A stretch of DNA of 64,000 bases from Bretschneidera sinensis. Its lineage: Eukaryota; Streptophyta; Magnoliopsida; Brassicales; Akaniaceae. The first letter of the stretch is position 1. Each line of letters begins with the position of its first letter. Below, piece by piece: positions 1-10,120 of this stretch. Below the pieces are notes generated by a model. That model was not told the origin of the DNA and searched no databases. It saw nothing but the letters and a program-made list of their open reading frames with translations. Made by a program: the position numbers and the translations under genes. The stretch is from positions 142,916,036 through 142,980,035 of the forward strand of contig CM043699.1 in NCBI GenBank assembly GCA_023935145.1, read 5' to 3'.

Positions 1-1222
1 AGGAGTTCCTAGGATACATGTTTCTATTATGAATAATATGAATATGCATGCCATTTCTAGAAAATGTATGATGATGATTTTTAGGATACATGCTTGCATT
101 ATTATGAATATGCATATTATTTCTAGGATAATCATGATGGTAATTCCAAGGATGTGCATGTGCAGTGTGCAAGTTTTGATTATATATATTATTCCTAGAA
201 TGCACATGAGTATTTCTTGAATGAGCATACATATAAGCGTGAGTATTTCTAGGATGCTTCATTCTTGTATATACATTAGAATTAGTATTTTTAGACCTAC
301 TAGCATTCATTGAGGGAATGCTTTTGACCTTGCTAGTGGTCTTTGAAGTGGAGGCTTCATTCACACATGATGCTTTCATGAATAAGCTCTCTTTTGATTT
401 TTGCTTGCCTAATGGAGAATAACCTAAACCAGATTTTCCTCCATTTAATCTTTGGCAAGAAAACACTTCATCAAGCTTTTCTTTACCAAACATGAGTCTA
501 GATATAGTATCATTTAATTCTAATATCTTCTTCTTTAAATTCTCATTTTCATCTTTAAGAAAATCTTGAGAAGAATCATAAAGCAATGAAGATAGTTTAT
601 CTTTTTCTTCTTTTAGACCTACCATCTCTTTAGAAAGAGGTGACACCTCTTCTTTAAGAATGGTGTTCCTAGAATTGAATTTCTTCAATTCTTCATACAT
701 TTCATTTATGACTTCTATCAATTCTTCACTACCACTAACAATGTTATTTTTTGAAGAGGAAGAAGTCGATACCTCATTTTTGTCGTTGATTGCCATAAGA
801 CATAGGTTGGCAATTTCCTCGTATCCAATCTTTTTATTCGAGAAGTCTTCTTCTTCGTCATCACCATCACCATCACGATTAAGATCTTCAATTTTCATAA
901 AAGGTAAGGATATGGTGGAACCATCAATTTTGTAATCCAAGTAGCTTTCATGCTTCTTGAGGGATTCCACAAGCTCTTCTAAACTTTCACTTGTAGAATG
1001 CTTTGTCAAAATAATTTTTCATTGATTTGACAAAAACCTAAGAAACATTCTCATAAGTTCAAGGTTAGAATAAATTTTACCCATGAAAGATAAAGTTTTT
1101 ACAAGTATGGTAAAACGAGTTTGCGAATCAAAAATTGATTCATTTTCATTCGTTTTAAAATGCTCTAAGTCATGAACAAAGTTTTTTAATTTGAAATTCT
1201 TTTCTTGCTCGTTTCCTCCAGT
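1..1222 (-). pseudogene. Ty1/copia gag, C-terminal part, runs off left edge
   Basis: Read on the minus strand, a gag-like reading frame enters at about 1222 (GGNEQEKNFKLKNFVHDLEH), passes an NENESIFDSQTRFT segment typical of the UBN2 gag domain of plant copia elements, and meets one in-frame TGA near 1017-1019 just after FLRFLSNQ. From there it stays open to base 1. That part is Asp/Glu-rich, then coiled-coil-like (repeated LKEE/LKKK), then a His/Asn/Arg-rich tail with repeated RN and YPRN motifs. In this family the zinc knuckle and pol follow, so they would lie left of the window. Compared with the family, a short stretch after FLRFL is missing. The frame continues that of 2255-2543 across an inserted block. 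Confidence 0.75.
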
Positions 1223-2254
1223 GAGCCGGGCTTCTAGAGATGAGACCTTTTGGCGAAGCCAAGTCAATTTCGGGCCACCAAACCCTGCAACTGATGAGAA
1301 GGGCCTATGGAGTAAAGGGAAGCGTGTACGTTGTCACACTCCTTGCCTTTCTCCAGCCCCATCATTAAGAGAGATGGTAGCTTCCAGGCTCTCTATAAGC
1401 CTCGAACTCGAAGCTCTCAAGTCAACTCAAGCAGCTCAATTCCCTTGCTTGGTAAGGAAGTGCTAGGGATTTCACTCCAGATGAGTGGACGATCCCAATT
1501 GCTGAGGAAGATCCAGATTCAGATTCTGATGGAAGGTCGCTCCACTGGCACTGAAATGATATACTTCTGACTTCTCCCCTTCCTCCACTAGATGCGGATG
1601 AGATTCCAGCATAAGCAGTAGTTGAACCAACATAATGAAAAAGCTAGAAAAAGTGCAAGTAGGTCGGCTTCAGCCAGAAGAGCTTAACCGAATTTTTCCA
1701 ATACAACTTAAGCTCCGGAAGGAAGAAAGCAAAGCTTGAGGGAGTGAGCTTAGTTACTTATTTTTGGTCGGTTTGGCCCCTCCCGGGCACTGAACAAAAG
1801 GTAATACTAATAGGTCCCTATCTACCTTTCTAAAACAACAGATCGAATTCCTCTACTCCCTTCGTTCTAAAATATAGGGAAAGGAACTTCAACGCCTTTT
1901 TCGCGGGGATCCGCCGCTCAATATCTATAGCAAGCGGCTGGAAACCTCCACTTATTATAGACTGAAAAGTAAATCCAGATACTTTTAGGGGATGACACGA
2001 CAATCAAAAGAAAAAGCAACATCGCTGCCCCGCAGATTCTTGCCATCACTGGAAAACAAATTGAACAAATGGAGCTGTAGGCAAAAAGGTATGGTACTGA
2101 GTGAGCGGTGGTTAGATATAGGGGCGGCTTCGCCGGCTTGGATTGGAAGGAAGGGCTTCACTTTTCAATCGTTTTTTGAGGCTGAAGTACTATTGCTGTA
2201 GAATTTATTAATAACATTCAAGGTTAACCATTCCTCCTATAGAATTAGGAGAAA
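1223..2254. other. ~1-kb GC-richer block splitting copia gag; possible mitochondrial DNA insert (NUMT)
   Basis: The gag frame stops at LLEV (about 2255) and resumes at GGNEQEK (about 1222), so the intervening kilobase is an insertion. Its base composition is visibly richer in G and C than both flanks (for example the stretches around 1205-1460 and 1880-2160), except for an AT-rich edge at about 2200-2254. It shows no LTR, TIR or long ORF. Its texture, with short purine-rich runs such as GGAAGGAAGAAAGC-type tracts and patches like GCGGGGATCCGCCGCTC, resembles plant mitochondrial intergenic DNA. That origin is an inference from composition; no organelle gene was recognised. Confidence 0.45.
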
Positions 2255-2543
2255 TGACCTCCAATAAATCCCAAATTTCTTTTGCGGTCTTACATGAGGA
2301 AATTTGATCAATTTCGTTTTGATCAAGAGAACTATAAAACATGTTTATAACTTTAGCATTTAGTTGAATGAATTTACAATCATTTGCATCAAAATCATTT
2401 TCATTTTCAAGAATGAAATACAATGCATAAGAATCATAAGCTTGAATAAAAATCTTCATTTGAGCTTTCCAATGGGTGAAATTTGTTCCATGGAGAAGAG
2501 GAGGAATAGAAGGATCTCTTCCTTCTAAAAATATAGTTTCCAT
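2255..2543 (-). pseudogene. Ty1/copia gag, N-terminal part
   Basis: The minus-strand frame starts METIFLEGRDPSIPPLLHG and continues through NFTHWKAQMKIFIQAYD and TAKEIWDLLEV. This is the DUF4219/UBN2-type N-terminus of copia gag (a W-K-x-x-M motif, then an A-x-x-x-W-D-x-L motif). The start codon lies 43 bp inside the primer site at 2586-2597, as expected for the first ORF of an LTR element. The frame leaves gag at about 2254 because of the inserted block and stops shortly after, at 2208. The gag fragments on both sides are co-linear. Confidence 0.8.
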
Positions 2544-2585
2544 AGGATCAACTCTAGGATATTAAGCCTAAAATAAGAGCACATT

Positions 2586-2597
2586 GCTCTGATACCA
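2586..2597 (-). promoter_or_regulatory. Primer-binding site of copia element (tRNA-Met type)
   Basis: The plus strand reads GCTCTGATACCA, so the minus strand reads TGGTATCAGAGC, the standard initiator tRNA-Met primer site of plant LTR retrotransposons. It sits two bases inside the LTR end at 2600 and just upstream of the gag start at 2543. Confidence 0.85.
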
Positions 2598-2599
2598 AT

Positions 2600-3785
2600 T
2601 GTTGGTCCAAAATATACTATGGCAATACCCAAGAGGGCCGGGGGGGTGAATTAGGTAATAAAAAATTAAATACTTTTTGCAATCTCAAATATCAAAATAT
2701 ATACGGAATTAAATGAAATTAATCTTTCTAAATTACTAGCACAAAGATGAGAGAGTTTATTTCCTAATATAGAAATGATAATTGAATTATTAAATAATTA
2801 AGCAATCAATCTCATTTACTTGAATAATAAATAATTATAAGAAAGTAATTATGAAAGTAATTAAGGAGATAGAGTTAGAGAGATGCAAACTTGATTTATA
2901 GTGGTTCGGCAATATTAGAATCCTTCCGACCCTACATCCACTCTCTTCAAGGATCCTCCTTGAAGTCTTTCACTAAAACAAGCAACTTCACAGGTGTTGC
3001 TCAAACCGAACACAAGCAACTTCCGGGTGTTGCTCAAACCATAACACAAGCAACTTACGGGGGTTGCTCAAACATTACAATCCCCTTCTTTTCGGAAGTA
3101 ATCCCCTTCCTCTAGGAAGTAACCCCTTTACAATAGATACTGTAAAGTAAATGGTAGAGAGATAACAATGGAAGCTTATAAAACTGAATAATATCTTTCT
3201 TTCAAAGTAAAACTTGAAGAATGGCTCAACATGATTATTTCAAAGCTTTTTGAGTTTCAAGGAGTAAAAGACTTGATTGAATGTGTTCTCTTCTTTTTGA
3301 ATGTGTTATTCACTTTTTGAATGTCTTCTCCTCCTTGTTGAATGCTGAATAAAGTGGGTTTATATAACCATGTATTAATATGGCCATTATACTTTAATTT
3401 GAAATGTTTGTGGCTTTAAAAGCTCAGATTTCGAGTCCCAATGGTCATATTTTTGAACTACCAGTCGACTGGGTCCTCTTTAAAAATCATATTTTTAATG
3501 CTACAGTGTTACCAGTCGACTGGATTGATGTTACCAGTTGACTGGGGATTGTCTACCAGTTGACTGGTATTATTCACCCGGTCGATTAGGTCACTGTTTG
3601 TGCGCTGCTACAGTGTTTTCAGGATGAACAGTGTTTTCAACATCAATTTTCTTCATATCTCTTTATTCTTTTTGGTTTTTTGAGTTCCAAAATATCTCCT
3701 AATTGAATCAAACTTTCTTGCACATTAAACACACGAGTTAAACATTTCAAAAGTGTTTTGTTATCATCAAAATTAATCTAATCAA
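2600..3785 (-). mobile_element. 5' LTR of minus-strand copia element
   Basis: On the minus strand the LTR ends ACCAACA directly before the primer site. It carries a TATAAACCCA box (complement near 3355-3370), the conserved stretch complementary to TGAATTCACCCCCC-type sequence near 2640, and several copies of the 12-bp palindrome CCAGTCGACTGG or one-base variants (3460-3590). The same layout, in diverged form, is seen in the plus-strand LTR at 7310-8446, so both belong to one family. The outer edge near 3785 is approximate, and no target duplication could be paired because the far LTR is outside the window. Confidence 0.65.
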
Positions 3786-4285
3786 TTTCTTGATTGAGGC
3801 ATTTTTGATGATGACAAAACATATTACAAATTTAAGCATAATGTCTGTGCAAGATATATGAAGAATGATATATTACAAATGCTCAAGTAATTGTAAGTAT
3901 TGAGCCCAAAGAATTTATTTGCATTTAATAAAATCACGTGGAGATTTTATATCTTCAATTAATTAAGACTATATACTAAAATGCAGTGCAAATATAATTA
4001 GCTCATAACAATTGAAATGCTTACAAATAGTATCTTAGGATTCAAACCTATAATTTATCCCTATTATCTTTGAAGTTACATTTAAATTATTCTCTTTGAA
4101 TTTGATCTTTTGGAGAGCTTATTGACTTTTGAGATCATCAACTTTGATTCACCAATTTCTATAATCTTGATCTCCTTTGATGTATAAGCACTATTAACAA
4201 TTTGTATTACTTAAGTAATATTCATTAGTGCTTAATTAAGATTTTTGTCACTATTAAAATCGTTCAGGGTCAACATAGGGTTATA
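3786..4285. other. AT-rich spacer, no gene recognised
   Basis: About 500 bp without a usable reading frame. The first 50 bp contain, on the minus strand, TTTTGTCATCATCAAAAA, which is also found just before the 3' LTR of the plus-strand copia element (7283-7300). It may therefore be the 3' end of another internal region of the same family. Confidence 0.4.
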
Positions 4286-4791
4286 GTATGCTAGAAAATC
4301 AACTTTTGAGCTTGTAGGATATTCAAATGCTGATTTTACGAGGTGTAGACTAGATAGAAAAAACACTAGCGAAACATGCCAATTCTTAGGTGCAATGTTA
4401 ACCTCTTGGTTTTCCCAGAAACAAAATTCGGTTGCGCTATCAACCGGTGAAGCAGAATATATAGTAGCCAGAAGTTATTGTGCACAAGTGTTGTGGATGA
4501 AACAACATTTTAGACGATTATGGCATGAACTTTAAAGATATGTCAATTCATTGTGATAACACTAGTGCTATCAACTTAACCAAAAACTCTATTTAACATT
4601 CTAGATCCAAACATATAGAAATTAGACATCACTTCATAAGAGATCATGCTCAAAAGGGTGATATTAAACTAGAATTCATTCATTCAGAAGATCAAAAAAC
4701 TGATATTCTTACAAAACCCTTAAGTGAAGATAGTTTTTGCAAGATTAGACTATTGATGGGCTTGAAAGACTATGATAAAATGTATGTTTGA
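4286..4791 (+). pseudogene. Ty1/copia RNase H (pol 3' end), 5'-truncated, frameshifted
   Basis: The plus-strand translation gives FELVGYSNADFTRCRLDRK, then LTSWFSQKQNSVALSTGEAEYI, then (after a frameshift near 4505) DYGMNFKDM, CDNTSAINLTKNS, a stop, and HSRSKHIEIRHHFIRDH through KTDILTKPLSED. This is the copia RNase H domain in order, ending at TGA 4789-4791. The usual first acidic residue of the Y-S-D-A-D motif is Asn here, and a stop interrupts the DNTSAINL segment, so it is dead. Everything upstream (gag, integrase, reverse transcriptase) is missing, which makes this a 5' truncation. The envelope-like ORF and 3' LTR lie downstream in the same orientation. Confidence 0.8.
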
Positions 4792-5411
4792 CTGCATCAA
4801 CATTCATCATATGCATATTTGACATATAGTGAAATGAGTATTAACTCTTATTTAATATATCTCTCAGTCAAGATGACATAGATAAACAATTTCATGCTGA
4901 AATTTCAAGTTGGAGCTCAAAATTTTAAGTTTTCTGAAGGACCTAGTAGACTAGTATATTGACCCCAGTCGATTGGTATCCCACTGCCCATTTTACCAGT
5001 CGACTAGTATAAAGTATCCAATCGACTAATACTACAAGACATTTTTTGGAGCCAAAATTTAAAATTTTGGTGGCCTACCCAGTCGACTGGTATCGCGATT
5101 CTATAAATAGTCTCTTTAGATTTTTCAGTTCTCACGCCATTTTTGAAATCCCTGAGCTTTTTCTCTCTAGAAAATCTTTGATTTCTGTCCATAATCTCCC
5201 AAAACTATTTTATAGAACCCTCAAATTCATCCTATATCACCTCTATTTCAACTTTTCACAATTGAAAATTCTATATTCCAAAAAATCTCTCTAAAATGAC
5301 TTTTTCACAATGTTTGAGAGAATACACATAAAAACAACTGTTGGAGGACCTTACGCGCCTACAAAGCCCTGTTCCAAAAAGTCCTCGGCACCGAACACAA
5401 AGGGAAAATGA
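4792..5411 (+). other. Copia pol/ORF3 spacer with palindromic SalI-core motifs
   Basis: Non-coding spacer between the end of pol and the third ORF. It holds four copies or near copies of CCAGTCGACTGG (near 4963, 4995, 5018 and 5079). The same motif recurs in both LTRs. Confidence 0.5.
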
Positions 5412-6620
5412 TTGGTCGGTTCATCAAGCAAGACGACAAGGTGCGAGCTAGATGAGTCTTTATTTTGGAACCCCGCCGCCAACAAAAAATATATGTCCGT
5501 CATTCGTAACAAGAAAATCATGATGGGCAGATTCGTTGATTTTGATTCTATCCGTCATGCAAACTTTGATATTTTCCATACTTTCGAGGCCATTAACCTA
5601 GCCCCATTTGTAACCATACACCAAAAATACTACCCGCGCCTCATCCACCAATTCTTTGCCAACTTAGTCAAACCAAGCCCATTAGCTCTTCGGTTTATAA
5701 CCAAGGTAATGGGCGTAGAATTTGAAGTTAATATTGACCTTCTGGTCAATATCCTGAGGATCCTAGTGGGAGGGGTCCAATGGAGTCTCAATGGATGGCC
5801 CGATAACTTTGATTACGAGGAGGCGTACCAGATTGTTAGGGGAAACCCTAACTACATCTTTAGGCCCACTACATTTCACCAATGTAGTGAAATGCCCATT
5901 GACTCCAAGTTGTTCAACCTCATTATGAGTTAGACCATCCACCTATGACTCGGGAGTGAGGGTTATATTTCTAAGATAGATGTAGTATTGATCTAGTGTC
6001 TCAAAACAGGACACCATTTCAATATCTACCCCCTCTTGCTCTCCAACATGATAATTGGTGAAACAAATGACTCCAGGTGGCTCCCATACGGGATGTTCAT
6101 TACCTTGATCCTCCAGCATTTTCACATACCCCCACCCGCCTCAGAGGCTCAGGATATTGGCACCAAGGATATCACCAATGTCTCTTCTTTGAAGAAGATG
6201 TGGTGCACGATCCGAGATGGGATGGTTTACTCTAAAGTTGGGAGGAACATCCGGATAGGAGAGGATGACAGTAGTGAGAAGAACAATAAGATTCCTGATG
6301 ATGCCGCTCCTTCCATTGCCATTGACACTGACCGTAGTCCACAACATGCTTGACATAATGGCTATGGTGCTGGTCAGGCTGGACACGACAACATCTTACA
6401 GGCTATTTCAAGCCTCCAACTGTCCATGCAGTTGAACTTCCAGAGCTTGCACTCTTCTGTCACTAGAGCTTCCAAATGGTGTGGACTAACATTGATCACA
6501 TGCGTCAGGACATCAACAACCTCAAGGATGACTTTGAGTTACTCCGAGAACACTCAGAGGGCTCATTGGTAGAGATTCGAGATCTCTTCCGGGATGGCTC
6601 TAACTCCCCCACTCCCTGAA
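5412..6620 (+). pseudogene. Envelope-like third ORF of SIRE/Maximus-type copia element, broken
   Basis: An open 173-codon stretch (5412-5933) begins MVGSSSKTTRCELDESLFW and contains a YYPRLIHQFFANL segment, the signature region of the plant 'putative transposon protein' domain carried downstream of pol in SIRE/Maximus copia elements. After the stop the domain continues in another frame at 6036-6353, with the family-typical WLPYGMFITLILQHF. A third stretch at about 6360-6620 (SLQLSMQLNFQSLHSS, then NNLKDDFELLREHSEG) is predicted coiled coil and ends at a TGA near 6618. At least two frame breaks separate the parts. Assignment to the env-like class follows from position and family knowledge. No signal peptide or membrane segment is evident in the opened parts. 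Confidence 0.65.
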
Positions 6621-7309
6621 TCTTTTCATTTATCTTTTTGTATACCTCCATGGATATTCAACACGAACATTTCCTTTCTTATTCTACATTCATTAGCTTA
6701 TACTCATTGATTCAACTTCTGTAAGCTTATGATGTATGAATGATTGTATATAGATGCTTACTTTTCAGTTATTTAGCTTTTTACTCGTAGACATGCTTTA
6801 CTTATAAGCTAATAGGTTGCTTAGTTTAAGCACTTGATGCTCACCTATATGCTTTAACTGTTTATAGTAGTGTGGGAACTTCTGATTCTTCCCGGGAATT
6901 TTTCCTAACTCCAAATCATGTCTAGTTTTTGCATACAAGTTTGTTTTTGCCTTATCTTCATGACTATAGTGTTCAAACAACTTAATTTTCAAGCTTGCAC
7001 CCCTTTTTCTGCTGTTGTCAAAACGGGGGAGAAAATTGAGAAAAATCAAATAAAAGAGGAAACTGTATGTAAACTTAGAATAGAGCATAAATTTAGGGGG
7101 AGCATCGCTCCGAACATGTTGAAAAATGTATTATGATCTTGCATTGCTTGGTTGGGTTTGATATAACTGTATATGAACTTTGCTTAATAGGTTGGTTTTT
7201 TATCTGAAAAATAGAGAAGACTCTGCCTAAATTTTTCAAAAAAACCAACACTTAGCTTTTAAAACTGTTTTTCTCTCTTCAGTTTTGTCATCATCAAAAA
7301 AGGGGAGAT
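6621..7309 (+). other. Copia 3' untranslated region and polypurine tract
   Basis: No coding frame is convincing here. The segment ends in TCATCATCAAAAAAGGGG followed by AGAT immediately before the LTR. The purine run at 7296-7309 is the expected plus-strand priming site. Confidence 0.6.
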
Positions 7310-8446
7310 TGTTGACTCGTATTTGATTTTAATAATGAAAAAACACAACTCTAATTACACTAACAATTTTATTTGAGTGTTTAAGCTGTAAAAACATTTG
7401 GTACGGAAACAAGATGCAAAAACTCAATGTGATTCAGACACCAAAACAAGACAGAAGATCTAGAATAGGTATTAAGGTAATTGAAACAATTGTAAATCTC
7501 TTTTTCTCAATTATATAGCTTGATTTGTGGCTCAATTTACAAAAGACTTTGACAAAACTATTATACAAAAAGTTTCTAAGTCAAAAACTGTTTTGAAAAC
7601 ATAAAAACTGGGTTGAAGGACAACCCAGTCGACTGGAATATTGGACGGAAAGTTCCCAGTCGACTAGTGTCAAGTTCCCAATCGACTGGTCCTCTGACCC
7701 AGTCGACTGACACTCTCCCTTAGCCTAAAAAGCGAAATATCTCACTTGACCCAGTTGACTGGGTCCTTGTACCCAGTTGACTAGTAATTCGAAAATATGA
7801 CCGTTTGAGACACGAGACTTGAGCATTTCATGCCCTAAACCTACCAAGTCAGTGTCAAATGGCCATAGTGATTCAAATCTATATAAACCCACTTCAATGA
7901 GCATTTAAAACAAAAAGATAACACATTCAATTCACAAGAAAACTAATTAATTCTCAAAAGCTTTGAAAATTTTATTATTGAGCAATTTTTCAAGCTTGTT
8001 CTTGAAAGAGAGATATCGTTCATTTGTAAAAGCATTTATTTCTATCTCTCTACCATTTACTTCACAACAAATTTCATTTGTTGTAAAGGGAAAGAGTTGG
8101 TACAACTCTTAGAGTGTTTAGGATTAAACACTTCATTGTAGCTTCCGTGAGGAAGAGATCGGTTGTAAGGTTTGTGCAACACCCGTGAAATTGTATGACT
8201 AAAGTTTTAGTGGATTACTTTAAGGAGGTTTCTTGAAGAGAGTGGATGTAGGGTCAAAAGGAATCCGATATTTTCGAACCACTATAAACAGAGTTTGCGC
8301 TTTCTCTTCCTAAAACTCTTTTACTTTCAAGCATATTATTCATTTGTGTGCTTTGTGCATTAGCTGTTTAAAAACTTGCAAAGTAATTAGCAAAAAGTTT
8401 TTAAAACCCAATTCACCCCCCTCTTGGGTTTGAACCTCGGTTTACA
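7310..8446 (+). mobile_element. 3' LTR of plus-strand copia element
   Basis: It starts TGTTGACTCG right after the polypurine tract and ends near TTTACA. It contains at least six CCAGTCGACTGG-like motifs (7620-7790), TATATAAACCCA (about 7880) and the family-typical AATTCACCCCCCTCTTGGGT near the 3' end (8411-8430). The right end is placed by analogy with the LTR at 2600 and is uncertain by a few bases. Confidence 0.65.
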
Positions 8447-8540
8447 TAGAATAATTATTTCATTCTTAAACAAGAATTAAAGAAACAAATTACATGTACC
8501 AAAAAAAAGAAATTACATGTACCAAAAGAAAAGGAATGAG

Positions 8541-9328
8541 GGTTATTTGCAACGTACGGTGGAGGAGGCGTGGCGACTAAGGAGACGTGGTGGAGGAGGC
8601 ATGGCAGCTGGGGAGGCGTGATGGCTGGGGAAAAATGGTGGTGGAGGAGGCATAGTTGATGGGGAGATATGGTGGTGGAGGAGGTACATATGGTGGAGTA
8701 AGAAGAAAATTCTTTGAAAATGGAAAAAAAAAAAAAAATTTGTTGAAGAGTAAGTAAAATAAAGTAAGGATTTGTGGATTAGGAATAAAAATCGAGAAGA
8801 AAATGAAGATTGACAGAAGACTCTACGAGATGAAAATTGAGAAACTATGGCGCGGTGGGCAAAATGAGGATGGAGGGAAAGAGATAGCTAGTGTATATCA
8901 GAGATGGGGTATATGCAACGACTAGTGGCGCATGGAAAATACCTATTTTCGTCGCATTTGTAAATTTATTACATTAAATTGATTAAAAAAAACTAAAAGT
9001 AATGGTTTGTTTGAAAATTCATAAGCGGGGGCTTACTCGGTCGCAAAGAATCTTTTATTTCAGTTGCAATTAAAAGTTTTAAATATTAAATTGATTAAAA
9101 TAACTAAAATATAATATTATATGGTCGCCATATTTGCGACTGCAAAAATCATCGCATAAAAGTCTCGACACCACCAAAGAGACCAAATTGTTCCATATTT
9201 ACGAGGGTATATTGGTCGAAAATGTTATTGGCGAGTGATTTATGTTTCCATCGTTTACACCATATAATTGCGAACGAAATTTTTTGTCACTTCCAAATCC
9301 CTCGTAAATGCGTACTTTTCTTGTAGTG
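8541..9328. mobile_element. CACTA-like element end (non-autonomous or truncated)
   Basis: The segment ends TTTTCTTGTAGTG at 9316-9328, the complement of the CACTACAAGAAAA terminus of plant CACTA (Spm/En) transposons. The 400 bp inside it contain scattered subterminal-type GCGAC/TCGCA motifs (for example near 8950, 9035, 9125, 9140, 9210). An imperfect GGTGGAGGAGGC repeat lies at 8560-8690. No matching left terminus was found, so the left boundary is arbitrary and the copy may be truncated. No transposase is visible. Confidence 0.45.
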
Positions 9329-10120
9329 CCAAAACCTCATTTCTTGACATGCAATAGCAAAACATAACCGTTATATCATACATTTATAGGAGGGATTGAT
9401 GGTAGCTTATTAAATTCTGTTTTTTGTTTTCTTATTTTTTTAACATGATAATCTCATATTGTGAAAGACTTTATATAATTATTACTGCTTAACAAAGTGC
9501 GCCTATCAATTTTATCCATTTCCTCACAATTTTATTTGAGCATTTTGACATGTTAGGAATAGAAACTATTGTCAATTAAGTGAACACCGAAATCACTTCT
9601 CAAAATTTTTGAAAAAATATTAATAGGATGCTCAAATAATTAACAAAATAACAAGAACACAAAGTGGTAGCTAAAATTTACCTTCAAGAATAAGTGCAAA
9701 AGATATTAAAAATTGAAGGAGAATACCTAGGCATGAAAATTAATCCGTTATCCTTAAGAAGCGATTTTGTCACCCCCCTCTGGTGCAAATGACTAGTCAC
9801 TCTCCATGATACAATGGTAGCTCGGTTTGTGTGCACTCACAAACAGAACTTTAAACTCATAGAGGCACGAAAATCAAACTTACTATTTCTACTAGACTAA
9901 ATGCTAATTATGTAAGCATTGAATTCTTATCTAAGTCGTTTATTACATTTTTGAATTGTGGTTTTTTTCTGGACAACATTAAGGTGTAACAGAGGTTATT
10001 TAAGGTGTTGTACTGATGGTATTGTAATGAGAGATACATGGCACAATGGTCCATCTCACCATTGAATGAAAATAAAATATTTTTTTTTCTTTCTCTTCTC
10101 ATACCATTTAATGATAAGAT
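9329..10120. other. AT-rich intergenic DNA, nothing recognised
   Basis: No credible coding, LTR or TIR signal. Near 10030 a short stretch, GAGAGATACATGGCACA, is the inverse of the start of the 316-bp tandem repeat that follows. Confidence 0.5.

Noticed and set aside
29..220. Met/Ile-rich 63-codon plus-strand frame
   Set aside because: Antisense of the His/Asn-rich copia gag tail, which is open across the whole region on the minus strand.
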